NCBI GenBank assembly: GCA_913062655.1 | Contig: CAJXXO010000128.1 | Span: 1-7,457 of the forward strand | Direction of reading: 5' to 3' | Source of the DNA: an uncultured Bacteroidota bacterium | Lineage (GTDB): Bacteria > Bacteroidota > Bacteroidia > Chitinophagales > S012-47 | DNA: 7,457 bases | Shown here: piece by piece, positions 1 through 7,249 of the stretch | Position numbering within the stretch: position 1 is the stretch's first letter | How the letters are laid out: each line of letters starts with the position of its first letter | Notes under the pieces: generated by a model | The model's input: the letters and a program-made list of their open reading frames with translations, nothing else | Databases searched by the model: none | What the model was told of the DNA's origin: nothing | Position numbers and translations under genes: made by a program

Positions 1-3000
1 GGATTGGTCGGCTGTGCTCCGGTAGCCGGATCAATGGTTGTGAATCGCCAGAAGGCCTTGCGATTAACCGCATCAATACCGGCTACAATATCTACCCGGT
101 GATTGAAATATTCGGGTCCTAACTGTACACTACCGGTGTAATAGGCCGTGTTGGGTAAGGTAATAATGGTGTCGCCCCAGCCTACTTCACCCAATCGGAA
201 CCGCTTGATGTCGAAGCCCTCCGGCAATGGATTTTCAATAGACACAAACCGCGCTGGCGCACCGGCTTCGGCTTTGTTCTCGAAGTTGACCGTGTACGTC
301 ATCGGGTCTTCTACATCCACATAGCGTGGAGCGCCTTCACCGGCTGGACCAATGATCTCGTTGGGATCCCAGGAGGTGATGAAGTCGATTACATCATCGA
401 CAAAACCACCGCCCCCTCCACCGGGGGGGTCATCGGGCGGACACTTGTAAGTGTACACCGCTCGTCCTTTGGCGTCATCCTGCGTAAGCCTGCGCAGACA
501 CTTGTATTGTATTTCGTCCTCAATTTTTTCAAGGTCCAGGCACTTACCCAAGTTGCGTATCAAATATTCATAGTACGAATTAGAACCGGGCACAAAGCTC
601 TCCTTGTAACTCTCGTTCCCTTTCCAGCCATCCATCAAGTCTTTGGCCACTTCCTGCACTTCGGGTGAAGACTCGGGGTTAAAGGTGTTCTTCAAGGCGT
701 TGGTCATAGCGGTACCTGCAGCGGCACTTCGTGAAGTGGGCAATCCACCTAGTGTATACTCTGCCTGCTGCCGAACACCGGCATAAATGATGGCCTCCAA
801 TTGCTCGGGATCGGTATTACAATTGGCATTCCGAAATCCTGCCCCGGCCGGGTCAGGTGGTGATAGAATGGAATCCAACTGCTGCATGAAGTAGGTATAC
901 TTCAGGTCGGCTGTATCGCCACTAAAGTGGATAGGCGAAATAGGATTGCGGAAGATATGTGGCGCTACATGCACCGTATCCGCCAACAGACCGGTGACTT
1001 CGAAAGTAAAGTTCGTACGGCCTTCATTCGGCAGAATGGGGTACCACGCTAAAAACAGGTAACCATCCTCGTATTCGATCATTGCGGTGCTGTCAAATGG
1101 GTGCAGGGCACGGGCCTCATCCGGCATGGTATTCGATACGCCATCGCCCATGTATTTCACCGTAAAACCGTCATTAAAAAAGCCTTCCCGATAGATTGGT
1201 ATGGCGAGCATGACATCATAGTCATTGATGTTGCCCAAATTGCCAAACGAAACGGTAACCGGTGTAGGGGTATTGATAAGTGCCGCATCAGGTGCCATTA
1301 CCTGCAGGTAGTAGTCGTTGTAAGAGCTGTCTTCTAAGGTATAAGCTTGCGGTAAAACCGCCTGTCCGCCCTTGTCTAGCCGTTCCAGTACCACGTCATA
1401 TACGCCTGCGGCTGCACCATTGGTGTTGATGTGGGCCCGAACTTCCAGGGTGTTGATCGGAAAAACGTGATGTGCTTCCGCGGTATCCTGCGCATTGATA
1501 AGCGAAACCCGCATGGAGTCTGACAAGTCAAAGCCTCTGATGTCCAGCACTACAATGCCTTCATTGCCACCATGGTCAGGGGTGACAGATTCCAGGCTGA
1601 AGGTTCTGGTCTCAGCCAGGATAGTATACGGTACCGAATCACGGATGCTAAAGTCCAGTTGGGCTAGGCTATACCCGGTGTAGGCGGCTGTATCGGAGGC
1701 TACCAGTAGTTTTTGGGACGCCTCAAATGCGTTGCTGCCCCGTGCATCAAATGGCCCTCCACGGCCGGGCAGCTCACCTTTGCGATAATACAATTCCACA
1801 GCCGTAGAAGGGGTATGCGCGTCCATGGTCATTACAATGCCTTCATTGGCGTTGACCGGTACGGAGTAATAGTGGCTGCGCCACCCAAATTTTGGATAGC
1901 TGGTGTCGTAGGCTACATTGGGTGTCAGCGGTGTCACTGGATCCAGATAAAAGGAATCCACCGAAGCAACCAGGTTGTTGGTGATATCTGTCTCCGGCAT
2001 CAGGTTGTAAGCATCAGTGCGAACAAGTACATAGTACCAGCCCGGCTTTACAAACGGCATAGCTCCCGACCAATAAGCGCTCCAGGATGCTCCTGGTAAT
2101 AGTAAGGTGGTGTCTGGGTGTTCTACATCGCCTAAGTAAGGGTCCGTAGGATCCCACACTTTGTCATCAGAGAGATACAATACATCTGTCCAGGAGCCTT
2201 TGGCCGGATTGGGTCCTTTATTTTCCAGGGTGTAGGTGATGTAACCGGCTTTTTGCAATTGGATGGAGTCGGCCACAGGAAGCAGGTCTGAAGGCAATGG
2301 CTTGTGCACATATACCTGGCCCAGACTGCTGGTGAGATTGTTGTCTTCGTCCGTATGTTCATACACATTGTCCAAGGCGTCCGTTTGCGCCAGCAAGTAA
2401 TAGAAACCGGCTGGTGCGTTACTAAAGCGGAAGGGTCGATTCTCCGTATACACCCCACCTGGACTCAGTGGAGCCGTGGCCGGCTGCTCATGGTAAATAC
2501 GGATATCGAAATCATCCAAAAAGCGGTCAGTAGACAGATACAACCGGTTGGTCCAGGGCGTATCGGCCATACCTTGTCCATCATTGGTAATTTCGAAGGG
2601 GACCACATTGGGTTGGCCATACACAAGGGTATCCACTACTGGTAATGTGCTAACCGTCAGGTCGGGCCAGGGGGATAGTGTCACAGGCACAGTGATGACC
2701 GTCTTATTGTTGCTATTGTTGTATTCCAGCACATCTTTGCCATAGTCGGCATGGATGCGCAATAAAAAGGGCCCCTCCAGCCCATTGGGTATGGTAAAGC
2801 TGGACGATATTGTATACTGGTCCTGACCACTGAGCGGGGTATTGCGGTAGCGGGTGGTATAGGCCGCCACCGTGCTATCCGGATACAGCAGCTCAATGCG
2901 ATCTTCCCACGCACTGGCAAAGGTGGTTTTGGTGGTCTGGTTCTCTACGGTGTAGGAGAAAGACAGGGACTGGCCGGAGAAGGCCTGGCCGCTGGTAGAA

Positions 3001-6000
3001 AGAGCGGTGGCCACCAAATCCGGTAACCGGTTAGGATCGCGTGTGATGTTCAGGTTGCTGACCACCGTAGTATTATTGTTTTCGGCCTGGTGCTCATACA
3101 ACCGGTCGCCTGCATCGGTACGTATCACTAGGTCGTATGTGCCCGGCTCCGTCATGAGGGGTAGGGTGATATTGCGGAGGATATTTCGGCTGCCGTTTCC
3201 ATTGAGCCCATTTTCATGTTCGATGTAGGTGAGGCGGTTCCGCTTGCTGGGGGCCCCTCCGGCTGGTACCAGGTATAGGCTATCGATTATGGTTCGCGAA
3301 AAGTCGCCCGGACCATTGTTGGACCACAGGTAAGAGAGGGCCACCTGATCACCGGCCACCAGATTGCCCGGCATATTCACCTGGGAAACGGTCAGATCCT
3401 TTTGTGGTGCCAACGCTACTTGTAAGGCGTTGCTGGTACCAACATTGTTGCCCTCAAAAGGCAACTCACACACCTTATTGCTGATATCCGTATACACGCT
3501 GATGTATTGCTGGCCATAGCGATCGGCCGGAATGGTAAAGCTGGTGCGCAGGGTAGTGTCTTCGCCAATGGGCAGCATAAAGGGCTCGGTGAAATTGTTA
3601 AACCCGGTTCGCTCCGCGGTAAGGGAGTCCCACGAAGCGCCATCATGCATGTAGAAGACATCGGCATAGAACTTCGGTACGATTACCGTGTCGAGGCCAT
3701 CGTTGCGAATGGTATATTCAATAATCACCGGCTCCTCTGTGGTAGGGGTAGAAGCAGCTACATCTACTGCTGTCACCACCATATCAGGGTTGGGGCGTAC
3801 GATCACCTCTATCGGGCCGGTGTAGCCCAGGTTGTTGTCGGGCGAAATCTCAGGTACATTGTCGTATTTGTTGGTGAAAACGTAGAGGTAAAATTCACCC
3901 GCCTCGCAGTAGGGCATACGGAAGCTGTCTTGTACAATGTGCTCTTCCAGCGGTTGGAGCAGCTTCCAATAGGACGGTTCATATTCAACCTCGGCAAACC
4001 GGAAGGTGTTTTCCTCCGGCATCGTATCGCGGCTGAGCGCGATCCAGTCCCATCGCTTGTCAACCGCCATAGCAGCCGAGCCGCTGTTGCGGATTTTGTA
4101 ACTAAACTTCAGCATTTCGCCTGAGAACACGGTAGCCGGTACATTCACTTCCATTACCTCCAGGTCTGCCAACGGCAACTGAGATACATTCACCGATCCC
4201 ACGCCCATGTTGTCTGGGGTGCCCTCGATCTCTTCCAATATCTGTCGACCGCCATCGGCAAATACGGCCGGATGATAGACGCCACTCATCTGCAAAGGCA
4301 GCCGGTAAGACTTGGTTTGTGTATAGGTTTCACCCGGCAACAATCCCGTGGGCGCTTGTACGGCAAAGAGGCGCAAGGAGTCGGGTTTGAATTGATTGGG
4401 GTTGACGAAATAGTTGCTATCCGCCTCCCAATACACATAATCGTACCACGTAGCGGAGGTGGCTTTTTGGCCGGTATTCTTTACGGTCCAGGTAATATTG
4501 ACCACCTGCCCCGATTGAATAGCCGGTGGAGCCGATATGCTGGTGACCACCAGGTTGGGGCGGTCGCCTGGAATGATGGTAAGTGCAGCCGAAGCCATCA
4601 CATTGTCGCTACCATCGTCAAATACACTTTGGTTTTCATTGAGCCGAACCACTACATGGTAGGTGCCCCCGGAGAGTGTATCGGGGATACCTACTGTAAG
4701 CTGCTTGTTGTACGTGCTGCCTGAAGGGAGAAAGCGGCTGATCGAAACACTTGTAAGGCGCAGAACACTATCCGCCAGGTTGGGGGAGCTACAGAGGAAA
4801 ATGCCATCCCTCCAGGCACCCGTCAAATCAGCCGTACCCGAGTTGGTACCTGTGTAGTTGATTTGCAGACCGTTGCCGGTGATGACGGTGTCGGGGTTTC
4901 TTGTCACTACAGTGGGTTCCAGGTTGGGTGTCGCTGTGATCTCAATCGCTCCTATGGTCACTTCATTGGGGTCGCGTGGGTAACCGTTGATGTCATTGGG
5001 TAGGGATGGCATATACTGGCCGGCCCCTTTTAAAACAGAGGCAGCCGGGTTGAGGGTCGTGTCGGTGTCGAAGAAGGGATTGGCGGTTATGGAGTTCGCA
5101 TCTTGCCCCGTGCTGTCGCGCCATTCGGCCAGGTCTTTGGCTTCTACGGTAAAAAAGTTGACATGAAAACTGTCTTGCACCGTGAAATAGGCATTGTAAT
5201 CGGAATGCCGGATGATATTGTTTTCACCCAGAATTACCCCGCCTTCACCGTAGTTGCAAAAGATGTTATTCTGAAAGGTTACCACCGTATCATAGGCGGC
5301 AAAGCCACTAGTGTAGAGATACCCCTGATCATTAGTATTGCGGTTGAGCAGGCTGTTGTGATACACTTCTGCACGGTTGCCCAGGGTAAGGGCCCGTTCT
5401 CCCTGCACAGAAATGACATTGTTGTAAATCCGTACCGGATTGTCAGCATAACCGGAGCTGGCTCCAATGCCTTCCGCATAGCGATAAATACGGTTGTTCT
5501 GGATCAGTGCCTTCTCCATAAAGCCGGTAGCAATACCGGTACCATCGTACAACTGTCCGTCAAAGGTGTTGCCGATCACCGCGACCGAATCGAGGTAGAT
5601 GGCTATCATACCACTTTTGGTACGCACATAATTGTCCTCCACAACGGCCAGGTAAAAGGTGTCGATTACATTGCCCGATAGCTGAATGCCTGTGGCCGCA
5701 TGCTCGATGGTATTTTGGCGTATGAATACCGGTCCCTTCACGTGGTCTATCCGGAAGGTGACAGTGTCAACAAACAAGGTAGTCTCTACCGTGGCGCTGC
5801 CCCCGGTCAGGCTGGGTGTATTCCCTTGTATGCGATTGTTTTCCAGGTAGATCGCTCGGCAATTGCCCATAATCAGTACCGTGTTGTAGCGATTATCGGC
5901 TGCATTCCGAATGGTAAGATGGCGGAGCATGACGTGCTGCACATTGCGGAGTAAGACGGTATATTCGGCAGCGGTAGTGTTGTCTGTGTTGGTCCAAAGT

Positions 6001-6281
6001 ACGGCACTCGTATCCTGGGCCTGTGATTGGAACACCACCCGGTTGATGGTACTGGTGCCTGGGATAGAGTCAATAAGGACCTGCTCATCGTACGTACCGC
6101 TGGCTATGTTGATGGTCACCGGTCCGGCAATGCCTTGTTGTGCCAAATCATCTGCTGCCTGTTGAATGGTGGTATAATCGCCCGCCCCGCCAGGATCGAC
6201 CGTGTAGGTGCCGGAAAGCTGGCCAAAAGCAGTAACAGAAATGAGCAAAAACAAGAAAGCAAAGGATGACACAATGCGCAT
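1..6281 (-). CDS. Giant secreted beta-helix/CARDB-repeat surface protein, partial (C-terminus beyond left edge)
   Basis: One minus-strand frame runs from ATG at 6281 to the left edge without a stop (2093 codons, last full codon at 3-5). Frame checks near 5100, 3000, 1100, 480 and the left edge all agree. The start is chosen because it is followed at once by a signal peptide (residues 1-20). Domains in order: parallel beta-helix (21-448), eight CARDB-like repeats (452-1450), PPC-like domain (about 1463-1560), IPT/TIG-like domain (1562-1650), beta-sandwich (1654-1784), helix-rich segment with cysteines (1785-1950), Pro/Gly hinge, and a DUF7619-like domain from about 1968. No enzyme active site is recognisable. 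Proteins of this build in Bacteroidota are exported, often by the type IX system, and serve as surface or matrix proteins. Adhesion or carbohydrate contact is an inference from the beta-helix and CARDB modules. The missing C-terminus prevents confirmation of a sorting domain. It lies 183 bases downstream of nosY on the same strand, probably with its own promoter. Confidence 0.95.
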   Translation of the reverse strand, partial: MRIVSSFAFLFLLISVTAFGQLSGTYTVDPGGAGDYTTIQQAADDLAQQGIAGPVTINIASGTYDEQVLIDSIPGTSTINRVVFQSQAQDTSAVLWTNTDNTTAAEYTVLLRNVQHVMLRHLTIRNAADNRYNTVLIMGNCRAIYLENNRIQGNTPSLTGGSATVETTLFVDTVTFRIDHVKGPVFIRQNTIEHAATGIQLSGNVIDTFYLAVVEDNYVRTKSGMIAIYLDSVAVIGNTFDGQLYDGTGIATGFMEKALIQNNRIYRYAEGIGASSGYADNPVRIYNNVISVQGERALTLGNRAEVYHNSLLNRNTNDQGYLYTSGFAAYDTVVTFQNNIFCNYGEGGVILGENNIIRHSDYNAYFTVQDSFHVNFFTVEAKDLAEWRDSTGQDANSITANPFFDTDTTLNPAASVLKGAGQYMPSLPNDINGYPRDPNEVTIGAIEITATPNLEPTVVTRNPDTVITGNGLQINYTGTNSGTADLTGAWRDGIFLCSSPNLADSVLRLTSVSISRFLPSGSTYNKQLTVGIPDTLSGGTYHVVVRLNENQSVFDDGSDNVMASAALTIIPGDRPNLVVTSISAPPAIQSGQVVNITWTVKNTGQKATSATWYDYVYWEADSNYFVNPNQFKPDSLRLFAVQAPTGLLPGETYTQTKSYRLPLQMSGVYHPAVFADGGRQILEEIEGTPDNMGVGSVNVSQLPLADLEVMEVNVPATVFSGEMLKFSYKIRNSGSAAMAVDKRWDWIALSRDTMPEENTFRFAEVEYEPSYWKLLQPLEEHIVQDSFRMPYCEAGEFYLYVFTNKYDNVPEISPDNNLGYTGPIEVIVRPNPDMVVTAVDVAASTPTTEEPVIIEYTIRNDGLDTVIVPKFYADVFYMHDGASWDSLTAERTGFNNFTEPFMLPIGEDTTLRTSFTIPADRYGQQYISVYTDISNKVCELPFEGNNVGTSNALQVALAPQKDLTVSQVNMPGNLVAGDQVALSYLWSNNGPGDFSRTIIDSLYLVPAGGAPSKRNRLTYIEHENGLNGNGSRNILRNITLPLMTEPGTYDLVIRTDAGDRLYEHQAENNNTTVVSNLNITRDPNRLPDLVATALSTSGQAFSGQSLSFSYTVENQTTKTTFASAWEDRIELLYPDSTVAAYTTRYRNTPLSGQDQYTISSSFTIPNGLEGPFLLRIHADYGKDVLEYNNSNNKTVITVPVTLSPWPDLTVSTLPVVDTLVYGQPNVVPFEITNDGQGMADTPWTNRLYLSTDRFLDDFDIRIYHEQPATAPLSPGGVYTENRPFRFSNAPAGFYYLLAQTDALDNVYEHTDEDNNLTSSLGQVYVHKPLPSDLLPVADSIQLQKAGYITYTLENKGPNPAKGSWTDVLYLSDDKVWDPTDPYLGDVEHPDTTLLLPGASWSAYWSGAMPFVKPGWYYVLVRTDAYNLMPETDITNNLVASVDSFYLDPVTPLTPNVAYDTSYPKFGWRSHYYSVPVNANEGIVMTMDAHTPSTAVELYYRKGELPGRGGPFDARGSNAFEASQKLLVASDTAAYTGYSLAQLDFSIRDSVPYTILAETRTFSLESVTPDHGGNEGIVVLDIRGFDLSDSMRVSLINAQDTAEAHHVFPINTLEVRAHINTNGAAAGVYDVVLERLDKGGQAVLPQAYTLEDSSYNDYYLQVMAPDAALINTPTPVTVSFGNLGNINDYDVMLAIPIYREGFFNDGFTVKYMGDGVSNTMPDEARALHPFDSTAMIEYEDGYLFLAWYPILPNEGRTNFTFEVTGLLADTVHVAPHIFRNPISPIHFSGDTADLKYTYFMQQLDSILSPPDPAGAGFRNANCNTDPEQLEAIIYAGVRQQAEYTLGGLPTSRSAAAGTAMTNALKNTFNPESSPEVQEVAKDLMDGWKGNESYKESFVPGSNSYYEYLIRNLGKCLDLEKIEDEIQYKCLRRLTQDDAKGRAVYTYKCPPDDPPGGGGGGFVDDVIDFITSWDPNEIIGPAGEGAPRYVDVEDPMTYTVNFENKAEAGAPARFVSIENPLPEGFDIKRFRLGEVGWGDTIITLPNTAYYTGSVQLGPEYFNHRVDIVAGIDAVNRKAFWRFTTIDPATGAQPTN
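3..380 (-). other. DUF7619-like 'DPNE' domain, partial (residues 1968-2093)
   Basis: The motif SWDPNEIIGPAG is followed by MTYTVNFEN, FVSIENPLPEGFDIKRFRLG, VDIVAGID and AFWRFTTIDPATG. This is the conserved pattern of a domain often placed just before the C-terminal end of large Bacteroidota surface proteins ('S.DPN...GP.g...y....e.l.Y.i.FeN...A...v.i.d.l...ld...f.lg'). It is cut by the window edge. By analogy, a further linker and a sorting domain would follow outside the window. Confidence 0.75.
405..440 (-). other. Pro/Gly hinge with homopolymer tracts (residues 1948-1959)
   Basis: Residues 1948-1959 read PPDDPPGGGGGG, a flexible hinge between the helix-rich insert and the DPNE domain. The coding DNA holds a run of seven G on the plus strand at 423-429 and a five-C run close by at 412-416. 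On the minus strand these can pair as a short C/G stem. Confidence 0.75.
432..929 (-). other. Unassigned helix-rich insert with four cysteines (residues about 1785-1950)
   Basis: After about 1,780 residues of almost pure beta structure, this segment is predicted by eye to be helical. It includes DPEQLEAIIYAGVRQQAEYT, PEVQEVAKDLMDGW, YYEYLIRNLG and LEKIEDEIQYKCLRRL. It carries cysteines at residues 1821, 1914, 1928 and 1947, which could pair as disulfides outside the cell. I recognise no family. It is followed by a Pro/Gly hinge. Confidence 0.6.
930..1322 (-). other. Beta-sandwich segment, family uncertain (residues about 1654-1784)
   Basis: This stretch begins YYLQVMAPDAALINTPTPVT and VSFGNLGNINDYDVML, which reads like a diverged CARDB or DUF11-type sandwich ('p..v..g....v.i.y.N.Gn.'). 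It ends with a strand-rich part (TNFTFEVTGLL, VHVAPHIF). The N-L-G-N motif is the usual marker of these sandwiches. I cannot place it in a specific family. Confidence 0.5.
1332..1598 (-). other. IPT/TIG-like immunoglobulin domain (residues about 1562-1650)
   Basis: It opens with SLESVTPDHGGNEGIVVLDI and RGFDLSDSMRVSLI. It continues with NTLEVRAHINTNGAAAGVYD and closes on VLPQAYTLED. The 'v.sv.P..gg..g.v.l.i.G..f' start and the 'pGvYdv.l' end are typical of IPT/TIG folds, which act as structural spacers or binding modules in secreted proteins. Confidence 0.65.
1602..1895 (-). other. PPC-like beta-sandwich domain (residues about 1463-1560)
   Basis: The segment has HYYSVPVNANEGIVMTMDAH, followed by VELYYRKGELPGRGGPFDAR and a closing strand before the next domain. 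This is the pattern of bacterial pre-peptidase C-terminal-type domains ('F.v.v.ag..l.v.l.......lyvr.g.lP....yd.r'). They often sit between CARDB arrays and IPT/TIG domains in large secreted proteins. The assignment rests on motif resemblance only. Confidence 0.6.
1932..4928 (-). repeat. Eight tandem CARDB-like repeats (protein level, residues about 452-1450)
   Basis: Units begin near residues 452, 575, 703, 832, 960, 1087, 1206 and 1330, a period of about 125 residues (375 bases). Each starts with P-(D/N)-L-x-V, for example RPNLVVTSI, NPDMVVTAV, LPDLVATAL and WPDLTVSTL. Each has a middle strand such as YTxxNxG, a W-x-D-x-(I/L)-Y-L-S type motif (PWTNRLYLSTD in unit 7, SWTDVLYLSDD in unit 8), and a closing G-x-Y-x-L-x-x-x-T-D...V-x-E...NN motif (GTYDLVIRTD, GFYYLLAQTD, GWYYVLVRTD). 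This matches the CARDB family, a seven-stranded beta-sandwich seen in bacterial and archaeal surface proteins. The copies are clearly diverged, so the array is old rather than recently expanded. Acidic residues in the W-D/YLSDD and TD/NN motifs might bind calcium, which is inference. Confidence 0.85.
4938..6221 (-). other. Right-handed parallel beta-helix domain (residues 21-448)
   Basis: The mature protein opens with YTVDPGGAGDYTTIQQA, the typical entry into secreted pectate-lyase-like beta-helices, followed by GPVTINIASGTYDEQV. Repeated rungs of about 20-25 residues follow, with hydrophobic strands and Asn-rich turns: LRHLTIRNA, IYLENNRIQG, VFIRQNTIEH, VVEDNYVRT, VIGNTFDG, LIQNNRIY, VRIYNNVIS, VTFQNNIFC. 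The domain closes with ANPFFD and DINGYPRDPNEVTIGAIE, the usual closing segment of this type of domain ('dig..R...vdiGA.E'). I see no convincing pectate lyase or glycosidase catalytic signature, so ligand binding is as likely as catalysis. Confidence 0.85.
6222..6281 (-). other. Signal peptide of the giant protein
   Basis: Residues 1-20 begin MRIVSS, continue with a hydrophobic core rich in Phe and Leu (FAFLFLLISV), and end in T-A-F-G before Gln21. This is a standard Sec signal peptide with an A-x-G cleavage site. There is no lipobox cysteine, so the protein should be released to the periplasm or passed on to outer-membrane secretion rather than lipidated. The positive charge is low (one Arg), as is common in Bacteroidota. 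Confidence 0.9.
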
Positions 6282-6464
6282 GTGGTGGAATTTTTGTACG
6301 ACCAATAATGGGGTGCTGCCAGAGGATAGGAAGTACAAAACTACCCGATTACCGTGCGCTACCACGTGCCATTGTGCGGTTGGTGAGCCTCATTGAGTGA
6401 GTGGTGGCTTTCGCTTATTAGAGTATCAGGCATTGTAGAATGGCGAATGCGGTGAAGTAGCCCA
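6282..6464. other. Intergenic gap between nosY and the giant gene
   Basis: This is 183 bases between the TAA of nosY and the ATG of the giant protein. I see no long hairpin followed by a T run on the minus strand, so no intrinsic terminator can be supported and read-through from nosY is possible. A 24-codon frame (minus, ending at 6359) is present but has no supporting feature. Short GTGCG and CACGTG motifs around 6354-6377 are too brief to interpret. The only site worth naming is the candidate promoter box at 6336-6343. Confidence 0.6.
6336..6343 (-). promoter_or_regulatory. Candidate Bacteroidota -7 promoter box for the giant gene
   Basis: On the minus strand the box reads TAGTTTTG, an exact match to the TAnnTTTG consensus of the primary sigma factor of Bacteroidota. 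It ends 54 bases before the ATG, giving a leader of roughly 45-50 bases. I do not see a clear TTG at the expected -33 position, which weakens the call. The leader just before the ATG holds an A-rich stretch (ACAAAAATTCC) and no Shine-Dalgarno motif, which is normal for this phylum. Confidence 0.45.
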
Positions 6465-7247
6465 TTAAAAATCTTTACGGGCGCCCTTGCGTAAATACAA
6501 AAAGAAGGGAATGCCGATCCATAGCAAGAGCGAAAACAGTGACAAAAGTAACCCGCCAACGGTACCGAAAAATCTATTGAAAACGGCCCCGGTATATCCC
6601 ATCAGGGCAGAGATGTCCAACTCGAGTAAAATATTGATACGGGCCAAGTCAATGGGGTTTAGCATCGATAGAATGAGAACGGGCTGTTCCAGGGGATAAT
6701 CACTGAAGTTTACCATCACCAACATCAGCAATCCATCATACACGATAGCCAGCAAGAGCCAAATCAATATACCCAATCCGAATCCCTTGATGCGGTTATC
6801 GAACTGCATGGAGAGCAGAAAAGCGATGGCGGTAAACACATAAGTGAGGAGTACCCCCATGAGCAACATATTGAGCAAGCTACCCACCGCGGCACTGTTT
6901 TGCCAACCAAAGAAAAGAAAGGGAATGCCTGTACCCAGGGCAAAGCTGAGCGCCATACCACTGGACAGGCTTATGAATTGACCGGTAAAGAGGGTTGTCC
7001 GTTGTATTGGCAAGGCCAGCAAAAGCTCGGTGAATTCACGGCTGTTGTACACGTAAATGATGCTATACACCAGTGATATCAGGGGAATCAGCATCAATAT
7101 TATATTGAGCAGACTCACCAGCCCTTTGGTGGGGTCATTGGTCAGGTAAAGCAAAAACCAGGTGGTGGTAAAGAAGAAGCCAAAGTAGAAGAGGATCCAC
7201 TTGCTCTTCAACATATCCTTGGTAGCGTAGCTGATGATCTTCCACAT
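6465..7247 (-). CDS. nosY: ABC transporter permease NosY (nitrous oxide reductase maturation)
   Basis: This is a complete 260-residue integral membrane protein, the usual length for NosY. About six transmembrane helices lie near residues 17-35, 43-67, 90-113, 122-146, 155-179 and 230-252. The cytosolic loop at 67-90 (YNSREFTELLLALPIQRTTL) is the coupling region that contacts the ATPase. The loop before the last helix has LNPIDLARI and ELDISALMGYTGAVF, which I regard as the most telling NosY-like motifs. The short basic tail RKGARKDF fits the inside-positive rule. NosY forms the inner-membrane part of the NosDFY complex, which supports copper-site assembly in periplasmic NosZ, the enzyme reducing N2O to N2. 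The start ATG fits because MWKIISYATKDML is a normal N-terminus for the family. It lies two bases after the stop of a short upstream frame, so translation may be coupled. The usual upstream neighbour nosF is not recognisable. A generic ABC-2 permease is the alternative. Confidence 0.88.
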   Translation of the reverse strand: MWKIISYATKDMLKSKWILFYFGFFFTTTWFLLYLTNDPTKGLVSLLNIILMLIPLISLVYSIIYVYNSREFTELLLALPIQRTTLFTGQFISLSSGMALSFALGTGIPFLFFGWQNSAAVGSLLNMLLMGVLLTYVFTAIAFLLSMQFDNRIKGFGLGILIWLLLAIVYDGLLMLVMVNFSDYPLEQPVLILSMLNPIDLARINILLELDISALMGYTGAVFNRFFGTVGGLLLSLFSLLLWIGIPFFLYLRKGARKDF

Positions 7248-7249
7248 GG

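Noticed and set aside
1713..2099. 128-codon plus-strand open frame
   Set aside because: It is a shadow of the PPC-like region and the end of the CARDB array, with no start context and no domain.
3507..4124. 205-codon plus-strand open frame
   Set aside because: It lies antisense to the CARDB repeats of the giant gene, shows no recognisable domain, and the minus frame here is clearly the coding one.
1932..4928. DNA-level tandem repeat or CRISPR-like array
   Set aside because: The 375-base periodicity exists at the protein level only. I see no conserved short DNA repeats or spacers.
5103..5681. 192-codon plus-strand open frame
   Set aside because: It is antisense to the beta-helix domain. Its runs of Ile and Val mirror Asn and Asp codons of the real frame (AAT/GAT and AAC/GAC read in reverse).
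6375..6405. Possible terminator hairpin around CTCATTGAG
   Set aside because: The stem is only four base pairs with a one-base loop and there is no T run after it on the minus strand.
6359..6559. 66-codon minus-strand frame across the end of nosY
   Set aside because: Most of it overlaps the C-terminal codons of nosY in another frame. The part inside the gap (24 codons) has no supporting signal.
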